Assembly: GCF_016342265.1 (NCBI RefSeq)
Contig: NZ_JAEIOS010000011.1
Location: 124,001 to 188,000 of the forward strand
DNA: 64,000 bases
Origin: Corynebacterium meridianum
Lineage (GTDB): Bacteria > Actinomycetota > Actinomycetes > Mycobacteriales > Mycobacteriaceae
Direction: 5' to 3'
Shown here: positions 28,155-38,833 of the stretch, one piece after another
Layout of the letters: each line of letters begins with the position of its first letter
Numbering within the stretch: position 1 is the first letter of the stretch
Notes under the pieces: generated by a model
What the model saw: only the letters and a program-made list of their open reading frames with translations
Database searches by the model: none
What the model was told of the DNA's origin: nothing
Translations under genes and position numbers: made by a program

Positions 28155-30440
28155 CTACGCCTCGACCGGCGTGCCGTAGGAGCCCTCGGACGCCTCGGCC
28201 TCGGCCTGCAGCTCGTCCGGAAGGTCCAGGTCGAAACCGAGATTCGCGGAGAGCTTCGTGATCATGTCGATGGCGGAGTCCGCGATGACGGTGCCGGGCG
28301 GGTAGATCGCGGCGGCACCGAAATCGTAGAGATCCTGGAAGTCACCGGGCGGGATGACACCGCCGACGATGATCATGATGTCCTCGCGTCCGAGCTTGGC
28401 CAGCTCCTCCTTCAGCGCGGGCACGAGGGTGAGGTGCCCGGCCGCGAGGGAGGACACACCGACGACGTGCACGTCGGCGTCGACCGCCGCGCGGGCCGCC
28501 TCTGCGGGCGTCTGGAACAGCGGTCCGACGTCGACGTCCATGCCGAGGTCCGCGTAGGCGGAGGCGACGACCTTCTGGCCGCGGTCGTGTCCGTCCTGCC
28601 CCATTTTGGCGATGAAGATACGCGGGCGACGCCCCTCCTCGGCCTCGAATGCGTCCGCCATCGCGATCGCACGCTGGACGTTGCTCACGGCGCCTTCCTT
28701 TCCGACCTCGTCCTTGTACACGCCGGACAGCGTGCGGATCTCGGCCTCGTGCCGGCCAAAGACCTTCTCCATGGCGTAGGAGATCTCGCCGACCGTCGCC
28801 TGGGCGCGGGCGCAGTCCACGGCGAGCTTCAGGAGGTTGTGCTCGAGGTCGCCGGCCTCCTTGGATTCCATCCGGCAGGCCTCGGTGAGCTTGTCCAGCG
28901 CCACCTGGACGGCCTCGTTGTCCCGCTCGGCGCGGAGCCGGTCGAGCTTCTCGAGCTGCTCCTGGCGCACCTTGGTGTTGTCGACCTTGAGGACCTCGAT
29001 CTCCTCGTCCTCCTCGACGATGTACTTGTTGACGCCGATGAGCGCCTGACGTCCGGAGTCGATCCGGGCCTGGGTCCGGGCGGCGGACTCCTCGATGCGG
29101 AGCTTCGGGATGCCCTCGGCCGTGGCCTGCGCCATGCCGCCCGCGGCCTCGACCTCCTCGATGTGCGCACGGGCACGGTTCGCGAGCTCGTTGGTCAGCC
29201 ACTCGATGTAGTAGGAACCCGCCCACGGGTCCACCGGGCGGACGGTCCCGGACTCCTGCTGCAGGAGCAGCTGGGTGTTGCGGGCGATGCGCGCGGAGAA
29301 GTCGGTGGGCAGCGCCAGCGCCTCGTCCAGGGCGTTGGTGTGCAGCGACTGGGTGTGGCCCTGGGTCGCGGCCATGGCCTCGATGCAGGTACGCGGGACG
29401 TTGTTGAACACGTCCTGCGCGGTCAGCGACCAACCCGAGGTCTGCGAGTGGGTGCGCAGGCTCTGGCTCTTCTTGTTCTTGGGTTCGAAACCGCCGACCA
29501 GCTCGCTCCAGAGGAGTCGGCCGGCACGGAGCTTCGCGATCTCCATGAAGGTGTACATGGAGATGCCCCAGAAGAAGGACAGTCGGGGTGCGAACTTGTC
29601 GACGTCGAGACCGACGTCCTTACCGGCACGGATGTACTCGACGCCGTCGGCGAGGGTGTACGCCAGCTCCAGGTCGGCCGTGGCACCGGCCTCCTGGATG
29701 TGGTAGCCCGAGATCGAAATCGAGTTGAACCGCGGCATCTTCAGCGAGGTGTACTCGAAGATGTTGGAGATGATCCGCATCGAGGGCTTCGGCGGATAGA
29801 TGTAGGTGTTGCGGACCATGAACTCCTTGAGGATGTCGTTCTGGATGGTCCCCGCGAGCTGCTCCGGGCCGACGCCCTGTTCCTCGGCCGCGACGATGTA
29901 GAGGGCGAGGATCGGCAGGACGGCGCCGTTCATGGTCATCGAAACGGACACCGCGCCCAGGTCGATTCCCTCGAACAGCTGACGCATGTCGAGGATGGAG
30001 TCGATGGCGACGCCGGCCATACCGACGTCACCGAGGACCCGCTCGTTGTCGGAGTCGTAGCCGCGGTGGGTGGCCAGGTCGAAGGCGACCGAGAGACCCT
30101 TCTGCCCCGCCGCGAGGTTGCGTCGGTAGAACGCGTTGGACTCCGCGGCGGTGGAGAAACCGGCGTACTGGCGGATCGTCCACGGCTGGTTGGTGTACAT
30201 GGTCGGGTACGGGCCGCGCATGTAGGGCGGGGTGCCCGGGAAGGTGTCCAGCGGGTGCGGCGGGCGTTCCCCGTCGCCGACGGTGGCGGCGTCGCGGTCG
30301 GAACGGGTGTAGACACGCTTGACGTCGATGCCCTCGGGCGTCGCCCAGATCTGTTCCGCGGCTTTGCCGGGATCATCGACGGACGACGGGGCCTCGCCGG
30401 TGGTACGTGGGATGTCGTGGAAATTCGGGATGGTGCTCAT
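28155..30440 (-). CDS. mutB: Methylmalonyl-CoA mutase large (catalytic) subunit
   Basis: Adenosylcobalamin-dependent isomerisation of (R)-methylmalonyl-CoA and succinyl-CoA, linking propionate or odd-chain metabolism to the TCA cycle. 761 residues: substrate barrel ([40 protein letters not shown]) and a C-terminal B12 domain with the base-off signature [11 protein letters not shown] and [19 protein letters not shown] 30440 gives the family N-terminus [10 protein letters not shown]; a GTG at 30452 overlapping the mutA stop (GTGA) is an alternative and would mean full coupling. Confidence 0.96.
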   Translation of the reverse strand: MSTIPNFHDIPRTTGEAPSSVDDPGKAAEQIWATPEGIDVKRVYTRSDRDAATVGDGERPPHPLDTFPGTPPYMRGPYPTMYTNQPWTIRQYAGFSTAAESNAFYRRNLAAGQKGLSVAFDLATHRGYDSDNERVLGDVGMAGVAIDSILDMRQLFEGIDLGAVSVSMTMNGAVLPILALYIVAAEEQGVGPEQLAGTIQNDILKEFMVRNTYIYPPKPSMRIISNIFEYTSLKMPRFNSISISGYHIQEAGATADLELAYTLADGVEYIRAGKDVGLDVDKFAPRLSFFWGISMYTFMEIAKLRAGRLLWSELVGGFEPKNKKSQSLRTHSQTSGWSLTAQDVFNNVPRTCIEAMAATQGHTQSLHTNALDEALALPTDFSARIARNTQLLLQQESGTVRPVDPWAGSYYIEWLTNELANRARAHIEEVEAAGGMAQATAEGIPKLRIEESAARTQARIDSGRQALIGVNKYIVEEDEEIEVLKVDNTKVRQEQLEKLDRLRAERDNEAVQVALDKLTEACRMESKEAGDLEHNLLKLAVDCARAQATVGEISYAMEKVFGRHEAEIRTLSGVYKDEVGKEGAVSNVQRAIAMADAFEAEEGRRPRIFIAKMGQDGHDRGQKVVASAYADLGMDVDVGPLFQTPAEAARAAVDADVHVVGVSSLAAGHLTLVPALKEELAKLGREDIMIIVGGVIPPGDFQDLYDFGAAAIYPPGTVIADSAIDMITKLSANLGFDLDLPDELQAEAEASEGSYGTPVEA

Positions 30441-30448
30441 GGTGTGCG

Positions 30449-32347
30449 TCACGCTCCCAGCGTCTCGAGCAGGCCGGCCAGGGTGGCAGCGGCGTCAATG
30501 GTCATGTTCAGGTAGTCATCGGGGGTGTCCTCCGCCTCTGCGAAGGACTTCGGGGAGCCGGCCAGCAGCAGGGTTCCGACCCCGGCGGCACGGGCCGCAC
30601 GGACGGCCTCTGCACCGGTCGCGGTGTACTCCGGATCCGCGCCACAGAGGACGGCGATCTCGGCGTCCTTCACGGCCTCGGTGAACTCGTCGGTACCCGG
30701 AACGAGCTGACCGGGATTGACGACCTCGATCCCGCCGGAGGCGAGGAGGTTCGTCGCGAAGCCCGTCCGTACGTTGTGTTTGGCCAGGGGCCCGATCGGG
30801 ATGAGCACCGCCCGCGGCCGGCTGCCGTGCTCCTCGAGGAACGCGTCGGAACGGTTGCGCAGCGCCTCGAACTCGGCGGCCCACCGCCGGACACCGGCAG
30901 GCTCCACCCGGCGGTCCGCCGGGAGCGGCTTCTCCGCGAGGTTCGGGAACTCGTTGATGCCCGTGATCTGCTTCCTCCGGTGTGCCACATCGGCGCGGAC
31001 GGCCTCATGGGACTCATCCAGTGCCGACTGCAGGGCTCCCGATTCCTGGTGGCTGCGGACCCCACCGTCCGCCTCGACACCGGTGAAGATGGACCACGCC
31101 GCGTCGGCGAGCTCCCGGGTGAGGTCCTCGATGAAATAGGACCCGCCGCCGGGATCCACGACGAAACCTAGATGGGACTCCTCGAGGAGCAGGAGGTTGG
31201 TGTTCCGGGCGATCCGGTGCGCGAAAGACCGCGAGGTTCCCTGCAGGCCTCCCTTGACCGCCGCGTCGAAGGGCAGGACCTCGACATCGGTGGCGCCGCC
31301 GACACCTGCCGCGAAGGCGGCGACGGTGCTGCGGAGCATGTTCACCCAGGGGTCACGCTGGCTGAACATCACCGGAGCCGTCATCGCGTGCTGGGGTGCT
31401 CCCCCGGCCTCCGCGTGGCCGACGACCTCGGCGACCCGGGCCCAGAGCTGGCGGGCCGCGCGGAACTTGGCGATCTGGGCGAACTGATCGTCCGTCGCTG
31501 CGAACCGGAACGAGATCTGGCGGAGGGCCGCGGCGGTGTCGAGTCCCGCGTCGACGAGCGCGCGGAGGTATTCGACGCCGGTAGCGAGCGCGAAGCCGAT
31601 CTCCTGGGCGTCGGTCGCGCCCTGATTGCTGAAGGCGACACCGTCGACGAGGATCGCGCGGACGTCACCGGGACGCGCGGACGCCTCGACCGCGAGTTCG
31701 ACGGCCGTCGGGAGATCGACGGAGTCGGTGGCGTCGACGGTGGCGGTCAGTGGGGCGCAGGACAGCTCGAGGGTGATCTTGTCCGGATTGTCCGCCGCCT
31801 CGGCCAGCTTGTAGAGCTCAAGGGCTGCGGCGGGAGTCTCCGCACCCGCGGCGAGCCGCAGCGGAACCAGATCGAGCAGGACACCACTCAGCATGTCCCC
31901 GAGATCGGACGGGGTCAGCTCTCCGGTGAGATCGAGGACGAGGTCCGTGGTCCCGTTGTACAGCGCGTGCAGAATCTGCTTGTTGACGGCGGCGGCATTC
32001 TCGACGGCATCCCGCCCGAATGTCTCGGTGACCCCCCACCCCGCGCGCTGGGCGTCCTCGACCTCGTTGCCCCGGGTGAACGGGAACACACCCGGTGCGG
32101 CGGCCTCGGAGAACTCATCGGCACGGGTGTAGAGCGGTCGGACGTCGATGCCGTCGTAGGTGGTCTTGATGAGCTTCTTCCACACGTCGAGCGGCACATC
32201 GGCGACGTCCTTGCGCTGTACCCGGGCAAAAACACCGGCCACTGACTTGTACCAGGCGTCCTGGCGCTGGCTGAAGTCCTCGGGAAGCCCCGGGGACTTC
32301 TCCGGGACATTCAGTGGGTGCTCACGTTCGTTTTGTGTAGTGGTCAC
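30449..32347 (-). CDS. mutA: Methylmalonyl-CoA mutase small subunit
   Basis: Non-catalytic partner of MutB, 632 residues, same architecture but without the DxHxxG cobalamin motif, as expected. Seen: [49 protein letters not shown] 32347 is chosen (AGGA 10 nt upstream, family-like N-terminus); the frame is open for 81 more codons upstream with no family similarity. First gene of the operon; about 200 nt separate it from the divergent VTT gene. Confidence 0.94.
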   Translation of the reverse strand: MTTTQNEREHPLNVPEKSPGLPEDFSQRQDAWYKSVAGVFARVQRKDVADVPLDVWKKLIKTTYDGIDVRPLYTRADEFSEAAAPGVFPFTRGNEVEDAQRAGWGVTETFGRDAVENAAAVNKQILHALYNGTTDLVLDLTGELTPSDLGDMLSGVLLDLVPLRLAAGAETPAAALELYKLAEAADNPDKITLELSCAPLTATVDATDSVDLPTAVELAVEASARPGDVRAILVDGVAFSNQGATDAQEIGFALATGVEYLRALVDAGLDTAAALRQISFRFAATDDQFAQIAKFRAARQLWARVAEVVGHAEAGGAPQHAMTAPVMFSQRDPWVNMLRSTVAAFAAGVGGATDVEVLPFDAAVKGGLQGTSRSFAHRIARNTNLLLLEESHLGFVVDPGGGSYFIEDLTRELADAAWSIFTGVEADGGVRSHQESGALQSALDESHEAVRADVAHRRKQITGINEFPNLAEKPLPADRRVEPAGVRRWAAEFEALRNRSDAFLEEHGSRPRAVLIPIGPLAKHNVRTGFATNLLASGGIEVVNPGQLVPGTDEFTEAVKDAEIAVLCGADPEYTATGAEAVRAARAAGVGTLLLAGSPKSFAEAEDTPDDYLNMTIDAAATLAGLLETLGA

Positions 32348-32539
32348 AGTGAGAGAATCCTGTCCATCGGTCGTCGTGGCTGCCTTCACGGCAGTACCTG
32401 AGTCTAACCGGTGAGCCCCCGTCAGATGAGCTGATTCGGTAAACACGACACCCCTTCGGGTGGTCCCCGTCCGGCGGGACCGCATCGCCCCGATCCGGCG
32501 CCGTCGGGCACCGAACGCCAGTGTCTCGATCCCCGCCCG

Positions 32540-32545
32540 TAAGCT
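32540..32545 (+). promoter_or_regulatory. -10 box of leaderless VTT gene
   Basis: TAAGCT ends 6 nt before GTG 32552; no ribosome binding site is seen. Confidence 0.45.
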
Positions 32546-32551
32546 TGGTGC

Positions 32552-33301
32552 GTGACTCGATTCCGGAACTGGGTGCGGCGGTCGCTTCATCTGCTGGCGA
32601 CGACCGCGCCTCAGTTGTTCCGCGGTTTCCTGGCGCTACCACTGCTGAAGCGCCTGGCGATCCTGGTGTTCGTCGCCACGACCGCCGTGTTCGTGTTCTG
32701 GGTCGATGTGCCCGGCATCGGTCAGCTCCGGTCATGGGCCGGGGAAACGGGCCCCTGGTTCCCGCTGCTGTTCTTCACCGGCTACGTCCTCGTCACCCAG
32801 TTCCCGGTACCACGGACCATTCTGACGCTCACCAGCGGGATACTCTTCGGGCCGGTGACGGGGGTACTGATCGCACTGACGGCCACCACCACCTCAGCGG
32901 CGCTGTCCCTGGTCCTCATGCGTACGCTTCTCGGTGAGTGGATCGGACCACGACTCACACACCCGGCGGTGGCCGGCATCAACGCACGCCTCAGGCAACG
33001 CGGTTGGCTCGCAGTGGCCTCGCTGCGCATGATCGCGGTCGTTCCCTTTTCCGTCCTGAACTACACCGCGGCACTGACGCAGGTCTCACTACCGGCTTTC
33101 ACGGTGGCGACGTTCATCGGTTCAGCGCCGGGGACGGTAGCGACCGTCATCCTCGGTGACGCACTCGTCGGACACACGGATCCGACTGTCGTGGTCGTCA
33201 CCGTGGTGATCACCCTCGCGGGAATCAGTGGCCTCATCGTGGATTCCCGACTCCCGGTTCAGGTGCGGGAATCGCCGGGATCCGGCCCCCTTTCCGGCTG
33301 A
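32552..33301 (+). CDS. VTT-domain (TVP38/TMEM64, DedA-like) membrane protein
   Basis: 249 residues with about six membrane segments. The VTT domain hallmark is present: a re-entrant F/G-rich loop (TLTSGILFGPVTGVLIALTA) and RMIAVVPFSVLNYTAALTQV followed by FIGSAPGTVATVILGDAL. Family members move or scramble lipids or act in envelope homeostasis. The gene is divergent from the mutAB-meaB operon. No sign of substrate specificity. Confidence 0.87.
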   Translation: MTRFRNWVRRSLHLLATTAPQLFRGFLALPLLKRLAILVFVATTAVFVFWVDVPGIGQLRSWAGETGPWFPLLFFTGYVLVTQFPVPRTILTLTSGILFGPVTGVLIALTATTTSAALSLVLMRTLLGEWIGPRLTHPAVAGINARLRQRGWLAVASLRMIAVVPFSVLNYTAALTQVSLPAFTVATFIGSAPGTVATVILGDALVGHTDPTVVVVTVVITLAGISGLIVDSRLPVQVRESPGSGPLSG

Positions 33302-33450
33302 CGGAACCACCGATGTCACCGCTGGGCCGTGGTGCCCGCCGGTCCTCCCGCAGCCCCCACAGCGGAAGTCAAGCCCTGAGGGTAGACTCGATGTGAATAT
33401 GATGAAGGCTCCGCTGTGGAGACCGACACAGACGCGAGACGGGAGAGACC

Positions 33451-34026
33451 ATGTTCGCAGTTCACGCCCGCTACCGCGGCCGGGAACGCCGCCGGGCTGA
33501 CCTGGTCCGCCGCTCCGCGGAGGCACTGTCGACACTCGACGGCGTGGGTCGGTTCGAGCTGCTCGGGGTGGAGGACATCTGCGCGGTCGTCGACTCCGCC
33601 GAAGCCGTGACCGACACGACCATGGCGCTGCTGTCCGCCGGTGACTGGGCGATCGGGATAGGCATCGCGTCGAATTCGGGTGCCGAACCCGATGAGGTCC
33701 GGAAACTCGCGACAGCCGCGATCGGGCGCCGGTGCCGTACCGGAGTGGTACGGGTCCGCTCCCAAAGCGGCGGGGACACGAGCGGCATCACCGCGGTGTT
33801 CGCGCTACTGGCCCACGTCCTGGCGAAGCGCACGACCGAGGGGCGGGAGGCCACCCAGCTGATGCGTGGGGGGATGAGTCAGAACGAGGCCGCCGCGGAA
33901 CTCGGCATCTCGAAGCAGGCCATGTCCCAACGCCTCGCGGCCGCGGGATGGACGGCGGAGACCGCCGGATGGAAACTCGCCGTCGGTCTGCTCCGCAGGG
34001 CGGAAGATGCAACCGAAAGAGACTGA
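33451..34026 (+). CDS. SatD-like protein with C-terminal HTH
   Basis: 191 residues. The N-terminal 110 residues form an alpha/beta domain (GRFELLGVEDICAVVDSAEAV, LLSAGDWAIGIGIA) resembling SatD-type proteins of actinobacteria. The C-terminus is a clear helix-turn-helix (MSQNEAAAELGISKQAMSQRL). Probably a DNA-binding regulator; target unknown. Start has GGGAGAG upstream and a TAGACT box lies about 70 nt upstream. Convergent with the SPFH gene across a shared terminator. Confidence 0.7.
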   Translation: MFAVHARYRGRERRRADLVRRSAEALSTLDGVGRFELLGVEDICAVVDSAEAVTDTTMALLSAGDWAIGIGIASNSGAEPDEVRKLATAAIGRRCRTGVVRVRSQSGGDTSGITAVFALLAHVLAKRTTEGREATQLMRGGMSQNEAAAELGISKQAMSQRLAAAGWTAETAGWKLAVGLLRRAEDATERD

Positions 34027-34075
34027 CGTGAACGTGGGTGACGGGGTTCCGGCGGTCGGGTCCGACAACACGTGA

Positions 34076-34111
34076 CGAGGCCCCGCTCCGGTGATCAGGA
34101 GCGGGGCCTCG
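34076..34111. terminator. Bidirectional terminator between convergent genes
   Basis: Perfect 14-bp stem CGAGGCCCCGCTCC / GGAGCGGGGCCTCG with an 8-nt loop, between the HTH gene and the SPFH gene stops. Confidence 0.85.
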
Positions 34112-34125
34112 TCGAGGAGAGTCGG

Positions 34126-35373
34126 TCAGGCTCCGTCCGTGTTCTCCAGGTCGGAGGTGATCCGACTCTCGGGGGCTACCGAGGGGACACCGGGCAACCC
34201 GGTTCCGGTGAGCGGGGGCGCGGGAATCTCCGGATCCGCCGGAGGAACCCTCTTCGCCTCGTGCGGCGACGGATCGACCGGCTTGTTCGCCACGGCGTTG
34301 GCCGCCGCGACCGCGGCGGCGATCTCCGGATCGGACTCCGTGGAGAACCATCCCTCGGTGTCGTCGTCCTCCGCGATCTCCCGGGTACGGTCGTCGACCT
34401 CGTTGGGCTCGAACCGGAATACGCCCTCGTCGTCCTTGTTCGCCATGGCACGGGCGAACTGTTCGAGGGAGTCGCCGAACTGGTTCGGGATCATCCACAC
34501 CTTGTTGGCGTCGCCCTCGGCCAGCTTCGGCAGCTTGTCGAGGTACTGGTAGGCCAGTACCTCGGGCGTCAACTGCGAGGCCTTGATCGCGGCGTTGATC
34601 TTCTGGATCGAGCGCGCCTCACCCTGCGCCCGGAGGAAGCTGGCGGCGCGGTCACCCTCCGCGCGGAGCATCTCGGCCTGTCGTTCGGCCTCCGCGGCGA
34701 GGATCGAGGCGTGCTTCTCTCCCTCGGCGGCGAGGATCCGGGCCTGTTTCTGCCCCTCGGCGGTCTTGATGTACGCCTCCCGCTGCCCCTCCGCGGTGAG
34801 GATCATCGCCCGCTTCTCACGCTCCGCTGTCATCTGCTTCTCCATCGGCTGCTTGATGGACGGCGGTGGATCGATGGCCTTGAGCTCGACGCGGGCGATA
34901 CGCAGTCCCCACTTCGTCGTCGCACCGTCCAGTTCGCTGCGGAGCCGACGGTTGATCACCTCACGGGACGTCAGTGTCTCCTCGAGGTCCATCCCGCCGA
35001 CGACGTCACGGAGCGTGGCGACGGAGATCTGCTCGACACCGTAGATGTAGTTGTCGACGCCGTAGATCGCGAGATGCGGTTCGTTGATCTTGAAGGTGAC
35101 CACGACATCGATGTCCACCGTCAGGTTGTCCTTGGTGATCACGGCCTGGGGCGGGAAACTGACGACCCGTTCGCGGGTGTCTACCTTCGCGCGGACCCGG
35201 TCGATGAAAGGAATGAGGAACGTCAGTCCCTGTGCGGTCCGGGTGTAGGATCCGAGGCGCTCGATGACGGCTGCCTCGCCTTCCGGCACCAGCTTGAGGG
35301 ACTTCGACACCACCAGTCCGATCAGGATGACGATGAGCGCCATCAGAAAAACTTGAACCAGAGCAGCTTCCAT
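34126..35373 (-). CDS. SPFH/band-7 membrane scaffold protein (QmcA-like)
   Basis: 415 residues: one N-terminal membrane helix (LVQVFLMALIVILIGLVV), a band-7 domain (VPEGEAAVIERLGSYTRT, ALRDVVG-type helix), a long Glu/Ala/Arg coiled coil (about 190-260, repeats of AEGE/AEAERQAE), then a Pro-rich acidic tail not shared with QmcA. SPFH proteins form ring cages around membrane proteases or lipid domains. Partnered with NfeD, whose stop lies 5 nt upstream, the classical operon. Confidence 0.92.
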   Translation of the reverse strand: MEAALVQVFLMALIVILIGLVVSKSLKLVPEGEAAVIERLGSYTRTAQGLTFLIPFIDRVRAKVDTRERVVSFPPQAVITKDNLTVDIDVVVTFKINEPHLAIYGVDNYIYGVEQISVATLRDVVGGMDLEETLTSREVINRRLRSELDGATTKWGLRIARVELKAIDPPPSIKQPMEKQMTAEREKRAMILTAEGQREAYIKTAEGQKQARILAAEGEKHASILAAEAERQAEMLRAEGDRAASFLRAQGEARSIQKINAAIKASQLTPEVLAYQYLDKLPKLAEGDANKVWMIPNQFGDSLEQFARAMANKDDEGVFRFEPNEVDDRTREIAEDDDTEGWFSTESDPEIAAAVAAANAVANKPVDPSPHEAKRVPPADPEIPAPPLTGTGLPGVPSVAPESRITSDLENTDGA

Positions 35374-35378
35374 TATGC

Positions 35379-35816
35379 TCAGATCTCCTTCCAGACGACG
35401 GCGATGGCACCGTCGATCTTGACGACGTTCACCCGATCGCCCGGGGCGAACCTGTGTGTGGGGTCGAGGCTTCTCGCGGACCAGACGTCGCCGTCGAGCC
35501 GGATCTGCCCGCTGTGCCCGTCGACGTCCTCCAGAACGGTCGCGGACGTACCGACGAGCGCCTGCGGGGAGGTGTCGAACATCCGCGCAGAGAGGGTCCG
35601 CCGCCGCAGCACCGGACGGACGAAGATGAGCAGAGCCAGTGAGGACACCGCGAAAGCGGCGATCTCCACCCAGAGGGGGACATCCAGGACCGCGACACCG
35701 GCCGTGGCCAGTGCGGCGCCACCCAGCAACAGCAGGGTGAAATCACCCGCCAGCAGCTCGAGGGCAGCCAACAGGACCGCGGCTATCAACCAGATGAGTG
35801 CACCCACGATTCTCAC
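35379..35816 (-). CDS. nfeD: NfeD-family membrane protein
   Basis: 145 residues: three or four membrane helices (IVGALIWLIAAVLLAALELL, LLLLGGAALATAGVAVL, IAAFAVSSLALLIFVRPVL) and a C-terminal OB-fold (GQIRLDGDVWSARSLD, FAPGDRVNVVKIDGAIAVV). It is the short NfeD type without the ClpP-like protease domain. Works with the adjacent SPFH protein. Confidence 0.92.
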   Translation of the reverse strand: MRIVGALIWLIAAVLLAALELLAGDFTLLLLGGAALATAGVAVLDVPLWVEIAAFAVSSLALLIFVRPVLRRRTLSARMFDTSPQALVGTSATVLEDVDGHSGQIRLDGDVWSARSLDPTHRFAPGDRVNVVKIDGAIAVVWKEI

Positions 35817-35852
35817 CCTACCTGAACACGGTTACCGGCCCCAGACCCGGAA

Positions 35853-36695
35853 TCAGAGCAGATCACGCTTGTCAACGTCCGGGATCGTCACGAAATCGAC
35901 GAGCCGCTCCACCGCTCCGATGAGCGTCGAGTCGAGGTCCCGGTAGCTCTCGACCGCCCCGTAGACCCGGTTCCACCCCTCCCGGGGTGTCCCCCACTTG
36001 AGTCGGGCGCAGATCCCGGTCTTCCAGTCCTCGCCCCGGGGAACGTCCGGCCACGCCCGGATCCCGAGTTTCTGCGGTTTCACGGCCGCCCAGATGTCGA
36101 TGAACGGGTGGCCCGTCACCAGGACATCCGGCCCGAGTGACCGGGTCAACCGGGTTTCCTTGGAGCCCTCGACGAGGTGATCGGCGAGAACGCCGACCCT
36201 TCTTCCGGGCCCCGGCCGGAACTCGGTGAGGCGCTCCGGAAGGTTGTCCAGGCCCTCGAGGTACTCGACGACCACTCCCTCGACGCGCAGGTCGTGACCC
36301 CACACCTTCTCGACGATCGCCGCATCATGGATACCTTCCACCCAGATCCTCGAGGGCGCCGCGACCTTGGCGGTGAGGTTCGCGACCTTCCGTGAGCCCG
36401 AGTTCGACCGCGTGGGACCGGTCTCGGGGACGTACCGGGTGAGGGTCACCCGCTTCCCCTCCAGCAGGAAAGCACCGTCCCTGAGTTTGAACAGCCTCTC
36501 CCGGCCGTGCCTGTCCTCGAGCCTGACGAAGTCACCGTCATAGGTGCGCTCGAAGCCGGTGACCGCCCCGACGAATCCGTCGGCGATCACCTCCGCGACC
36601 AGTCCGGGTTCCGCAGGCACCTTCGGGTACACGGGCTTGAGGCGCCGGGAATGGCCGGAGAGTATGTCGCCTCCGTACGGATCATTGAAACTCAT
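35853..36695 (-). CDS. DUF3097 family protein
   Basis: 280 residues of the actinobacterial DUF3097 family. Conserved blocks: YGGDILSGHSRRLKPVYP at the N-terminus, RIWVEGIHDAAIVEKVWGHDLR and VLADHLVEGSKE, with a TOPRIM-like arrangement of Glu and Asp (EGIHD, LADHLVEG, VTGHPFIDIW). This suggests nucleic-acid or phosphoryl chemistry, which is inference only. ATG 36695 is supported by a TATGGT box ending 8 nt upstream (leaderless). Divergent from the next gene with overlapping promoters. Confidence 0.87.
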   Translation of the reverse strand: MSFNDPYGGDILSGHSRRLKPVYPKVPAEPGLVAEVIADGFVGAVTGFERTYDGDFVRLEDRHGRERLFKLRDGAFLLEGKRVTLTRYVPETGPTRSNSGSRKVANLTAKVAAPSRIWVEGIHDAAIVEKVWGHDLRVEGVVVEYLEGLDNLPERLTEFRPGPGRRVGVLADHLVEGSKETRLTRSLGPDVLVTGHPFIDIWAAVKPQKLGIRAWPDVPRGEDWKTGICARLKWGTPREGWNRVYGAVESYRDLDSTLIGAVERLVDFVTIPDVDKRDLL

Positions 36696-36703
36696 GGGGA
36701 TCA

Positions 36704-36720
36704 ACCATATCGGCTAAACT
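36704..36720. promoter_or_regulatory. Face-to-face -10 boxes of a divergent leaderless pair
   Basis: Minus-strand TATGGT (36704-36709) serves DUF3097 with an 8-nt gap; plus-strand TAAACT (36715-36720) serves the gene at 36730 with a 9-nt gap. The boxes are 5 nt apart, so both promoters cannot be occupied by polymerase at once. Confidence 0.5.
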
Positions 36721-36729
36721 CTGGCAACC

Positions 36730-37548
36730 ATGGATTTCCGCCCGCTGGTGTACTCACCGCTCCAGAACGCCGCCGTCTGGCTCGCCGGTTGGCTCTACGG
36801 CAGAGTCAGCTACGACGACCTTCTCGATGCATTCGGCGACTACGGCACCCACCACAGCCTCATCGTCTCCGGGCCGGACGGGGACGAATCGCCGGTCGGC
36901 GGTGGGTTGATCGGGCTGCTGCGCCATTTCCGGGAGACCGCCGCCCCGGTGCTTCCCCTTCTCGCCCCGGGTGAGCCCGTACTCCGACTCGTGTTCGGTG
37001 GGCCCGGTCAGGTCCCGGGGCTCATCGCGGGGTCACCGGCCGCCGAGGCGGCACGCGCTCTCGACTTCAGTGCGCTGGTGATCCGGGACCCGGATCCGGA
37101 GATCAATCATGTGCTGCTTCCCGGGCCGGGCCTCGGCGATCCGGGAGGTGTGGTCCGGTGGCGGTGGTACACCGCACGCGGACCGGTACCCGAGCCGGAC
37201 CATCTCGGGCCGGGGGACGCGGACAGGATGCTCGCCGGTGCGACGTCCCGTGCCGCCGACCTCATCGAGTCCCGTGGATTCACCCGTAGCCCGTTGCCCT
37301 CCCCACGATTGACTGTTGGGAGGCTGGATGACTTCTACTCGGGCCCAGGGTTGCCCGACTCGGTCACGCCCCGCGCGGTCAGGGTCTTCGCCCGGGCGGA
37401 CCGGGTCGCCGCGATCATCGAGACCGTCGTGAGCGAAGCCGGCGACCACAGTCATGACGCGGAACTGACCCAGCTTCTCACGCATCTCCGCACCGCGCGC
37501 ATGGCCGGGGTGGCCTACGCGGTCGGTGAATACGGGCGACTGCACTGA
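36730..37548 (+). CDS. Conserved hypothetical protein
   Basis: 272 residues, no signal peptide or membrane helix. N-terminal block MDFRPLVYSPLQNAAVWLAGWLYGRVSYDDLLDAF includes a short hydrophobic stretch; the rest is Pro/Gly-rich alpha/beta sequence without a known motif. It appears to be a protein conserved among corynebacteria beside DUF3097 and hemH, to judge by position. Function unknown. Confidence 0.72.
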   Translation: MDFRPLVYSPLQNAAVWLAGWLYGRVSYDDLLDAFGDYGTHHSLIVSGPDGDESPVGGGLIGLLRHFRETAAPVLPLLAPGEPVLRLVFGGPGQVPGLIAGSPAAEAARALDFSALVIRDPDPEINHVLLPGPGLGDPGGVVRWRWYTARGPVPEPDHLGPGDADRMLAGATSRAADLIESRGFTRSPLPSPRLTVGRLDDFYSGPGLPDSVTPRAVRVFARADRVAAIIETVVSEAGDHSHDAELTQLLTHLRTARMAGVAYAVGEYGRLH

Positions 37549-37672
37549 CGGATTAGTCTACCGGTCAACGTGGACAGCCGGTACGGGACTCGTACCGGAT
37601 TGTCGTGGCGGAGCCACCGCCGGCGCTCCGGAACCCGAAACCTCGCCCTGAATGGTTCCCCGCCCGGCCCCG

Positions 37673-38764
37673 TTAACCGGGCCGCTTCGACATGGTGGGC
37701 CGCCTGGCGGGGGCGCAGCAGCCGTTTCCGCAGTAGGCCCCGTTCACGGTGCACCCCTTCAACGGCGCCGACCCGAGACGTACCGGCCCGGTGCCCTCGA
37801 TCATCTCCATGGCCAGGTCGACCACCATTTTCGCGAACTCCGGGGTGGGGCCCGCGGTGGCGCTGCGTTCAATCGGAATGCCGAACTGCTCCGCTTCCTC
37901 GGCGAGCTCGGAATCGAGATCCCACACGACCTCGATGTGGTCGGAGACGAACCCGATCGGACAGACCACCGCCGCCGGGAGCCCGCGGTCGTGGTGTATC
38001 TCCGTGACGTGGTCGACGATGTCGGGTTCGAGCCAGGGGGTGTGCGGAGATCCCGAACGGGACTGCCAGACCACATCGAAATCGCTGACCCCCACTTCCC
38101 GGGCGACCAGTGCGGCGCTCTCGTGAACCTGGCGGGAATACAACGGCCCGTCATCGTCGACCCCGGCCGCGTTGTCGGCAGCCGTGGGGATCGAATGAGC
38201 GGTGAACATCAGGCGGGCGGATGACCGGACTTCGTCGGGGAGCCGTCCGTAGGCTGCACGGACCGCATCAGCCATTGCCTTGATGAACAGCGGGTGATCA
38301 TAGAACTGCCGGAGTTTGGTGAACCGGATCTCCGGCAGTTCCTCTGCAGCCAGACGCTCCCGCATGCCCGCGATGTCCTCGTCGTACTGCCTGCACCCCG
38401 AGTAACCCGCCCAGGCGGAGGTCGCGAACACGAGAGCGTTGCGGATCCCGTCCCGGGCCATTTCAACGGCGGTGTCCGGGGCCATCGGATGCCAGTTCCG
38501 GTTACCGAAGTACACGGGCAGTTCAATGCCCCTGTCCGCGAGTTCCGCCCGGACGTTCGCGATGATCTCGCGGTTGAGCTGATTCAGTGGGCTGACACCA
38601 CCGAAGTGGTGGTAGTGGACCTCCACCTCGTCCAGGCGCTCGGGTGGAATTCCGCGGCCACGGGTCACGTTCTCCAGGAAGGGACGGACGTCGTCGTGCC
38701 CCTCCGGTCCCCCGAAAGAGAGAAACAGCAGTGCGTCGTAGTCGGCGGTGCGAGCGTGAGCCAT
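37673..38764 (-). CDS. hemH: Coproporphyrin ferrochelatase with Fe-S cysteines
   Basis: Inserts iron into coproporphyrin III in the coproporphyrin-dependent haem route of actinobacteria (CpfC). 363 residues. Seen: [29 protein letters not shown] (metal His), [18 protein letters not shown]. Four or more Cys fit a [2Fe-2S] cluster: GYSGCRQY in the core and [13 protein letters not shown] at the C-terminus, as in other actinobacterial ferrochelatases. ATG 38764 is fixed by a TAGTCT box ending 7 nt upstream (leaderless). It follows the RipA-like gene on the same strand. Confidence 0.93.
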   Translation of the reverse strand: MAHARTADYDALLFLSFGGPEGHDDVRPFLENVTRGRGIPPERLDEVEVHYHHFGGVSPLNQLNREIIANVRAELADRGIELPVYFGNRNWHPMAPDTAVEMARDGIRNALVFATSAWAGYSGCRQYDEDIAGMRERLAAEELPEIRFTKLRQFYDHPLFIKAMADAVRAAYGRLPDEVRSSARLMFTAHSIPTAADNAAGVDDDGPLYSRQVHESAALVAREVGVSDFDVVWQSRSGSPHTPWLEPDIVDHVTEIHHDRGLPAAVVCPIGFVSDHIEVVWDLDSELAEEAEQFGIPIERSATAGPTPEFAKMVVDLAMEMIEGTGPVRLGSAPLKGCTVNGAYCGNGCCAPARRPTMSKRPG

Positions 38765-38833
38765 GCCCCCCAGACTACCGAACCGCGCCCCGGAATCCGG
38801 CAACACGTCGGTGGGCGGTTCCGGCGGGACGGA

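Noticed and set aside
27141..30515. Open frame of more than 1100 codons antisense to meaB and mutB
   Set aside because: Low-complexity translation (Leu/Val/Arg/Asp rich) caused by GC-rich third positions of the real genes; no start context or motif.
36704..36704. TTG at 36704 as the DUF3097 start
   Set aside because: The ATG at 36695 fits the family N-terminus and the leaderless spacing; the TTG lies too near the -10 box.
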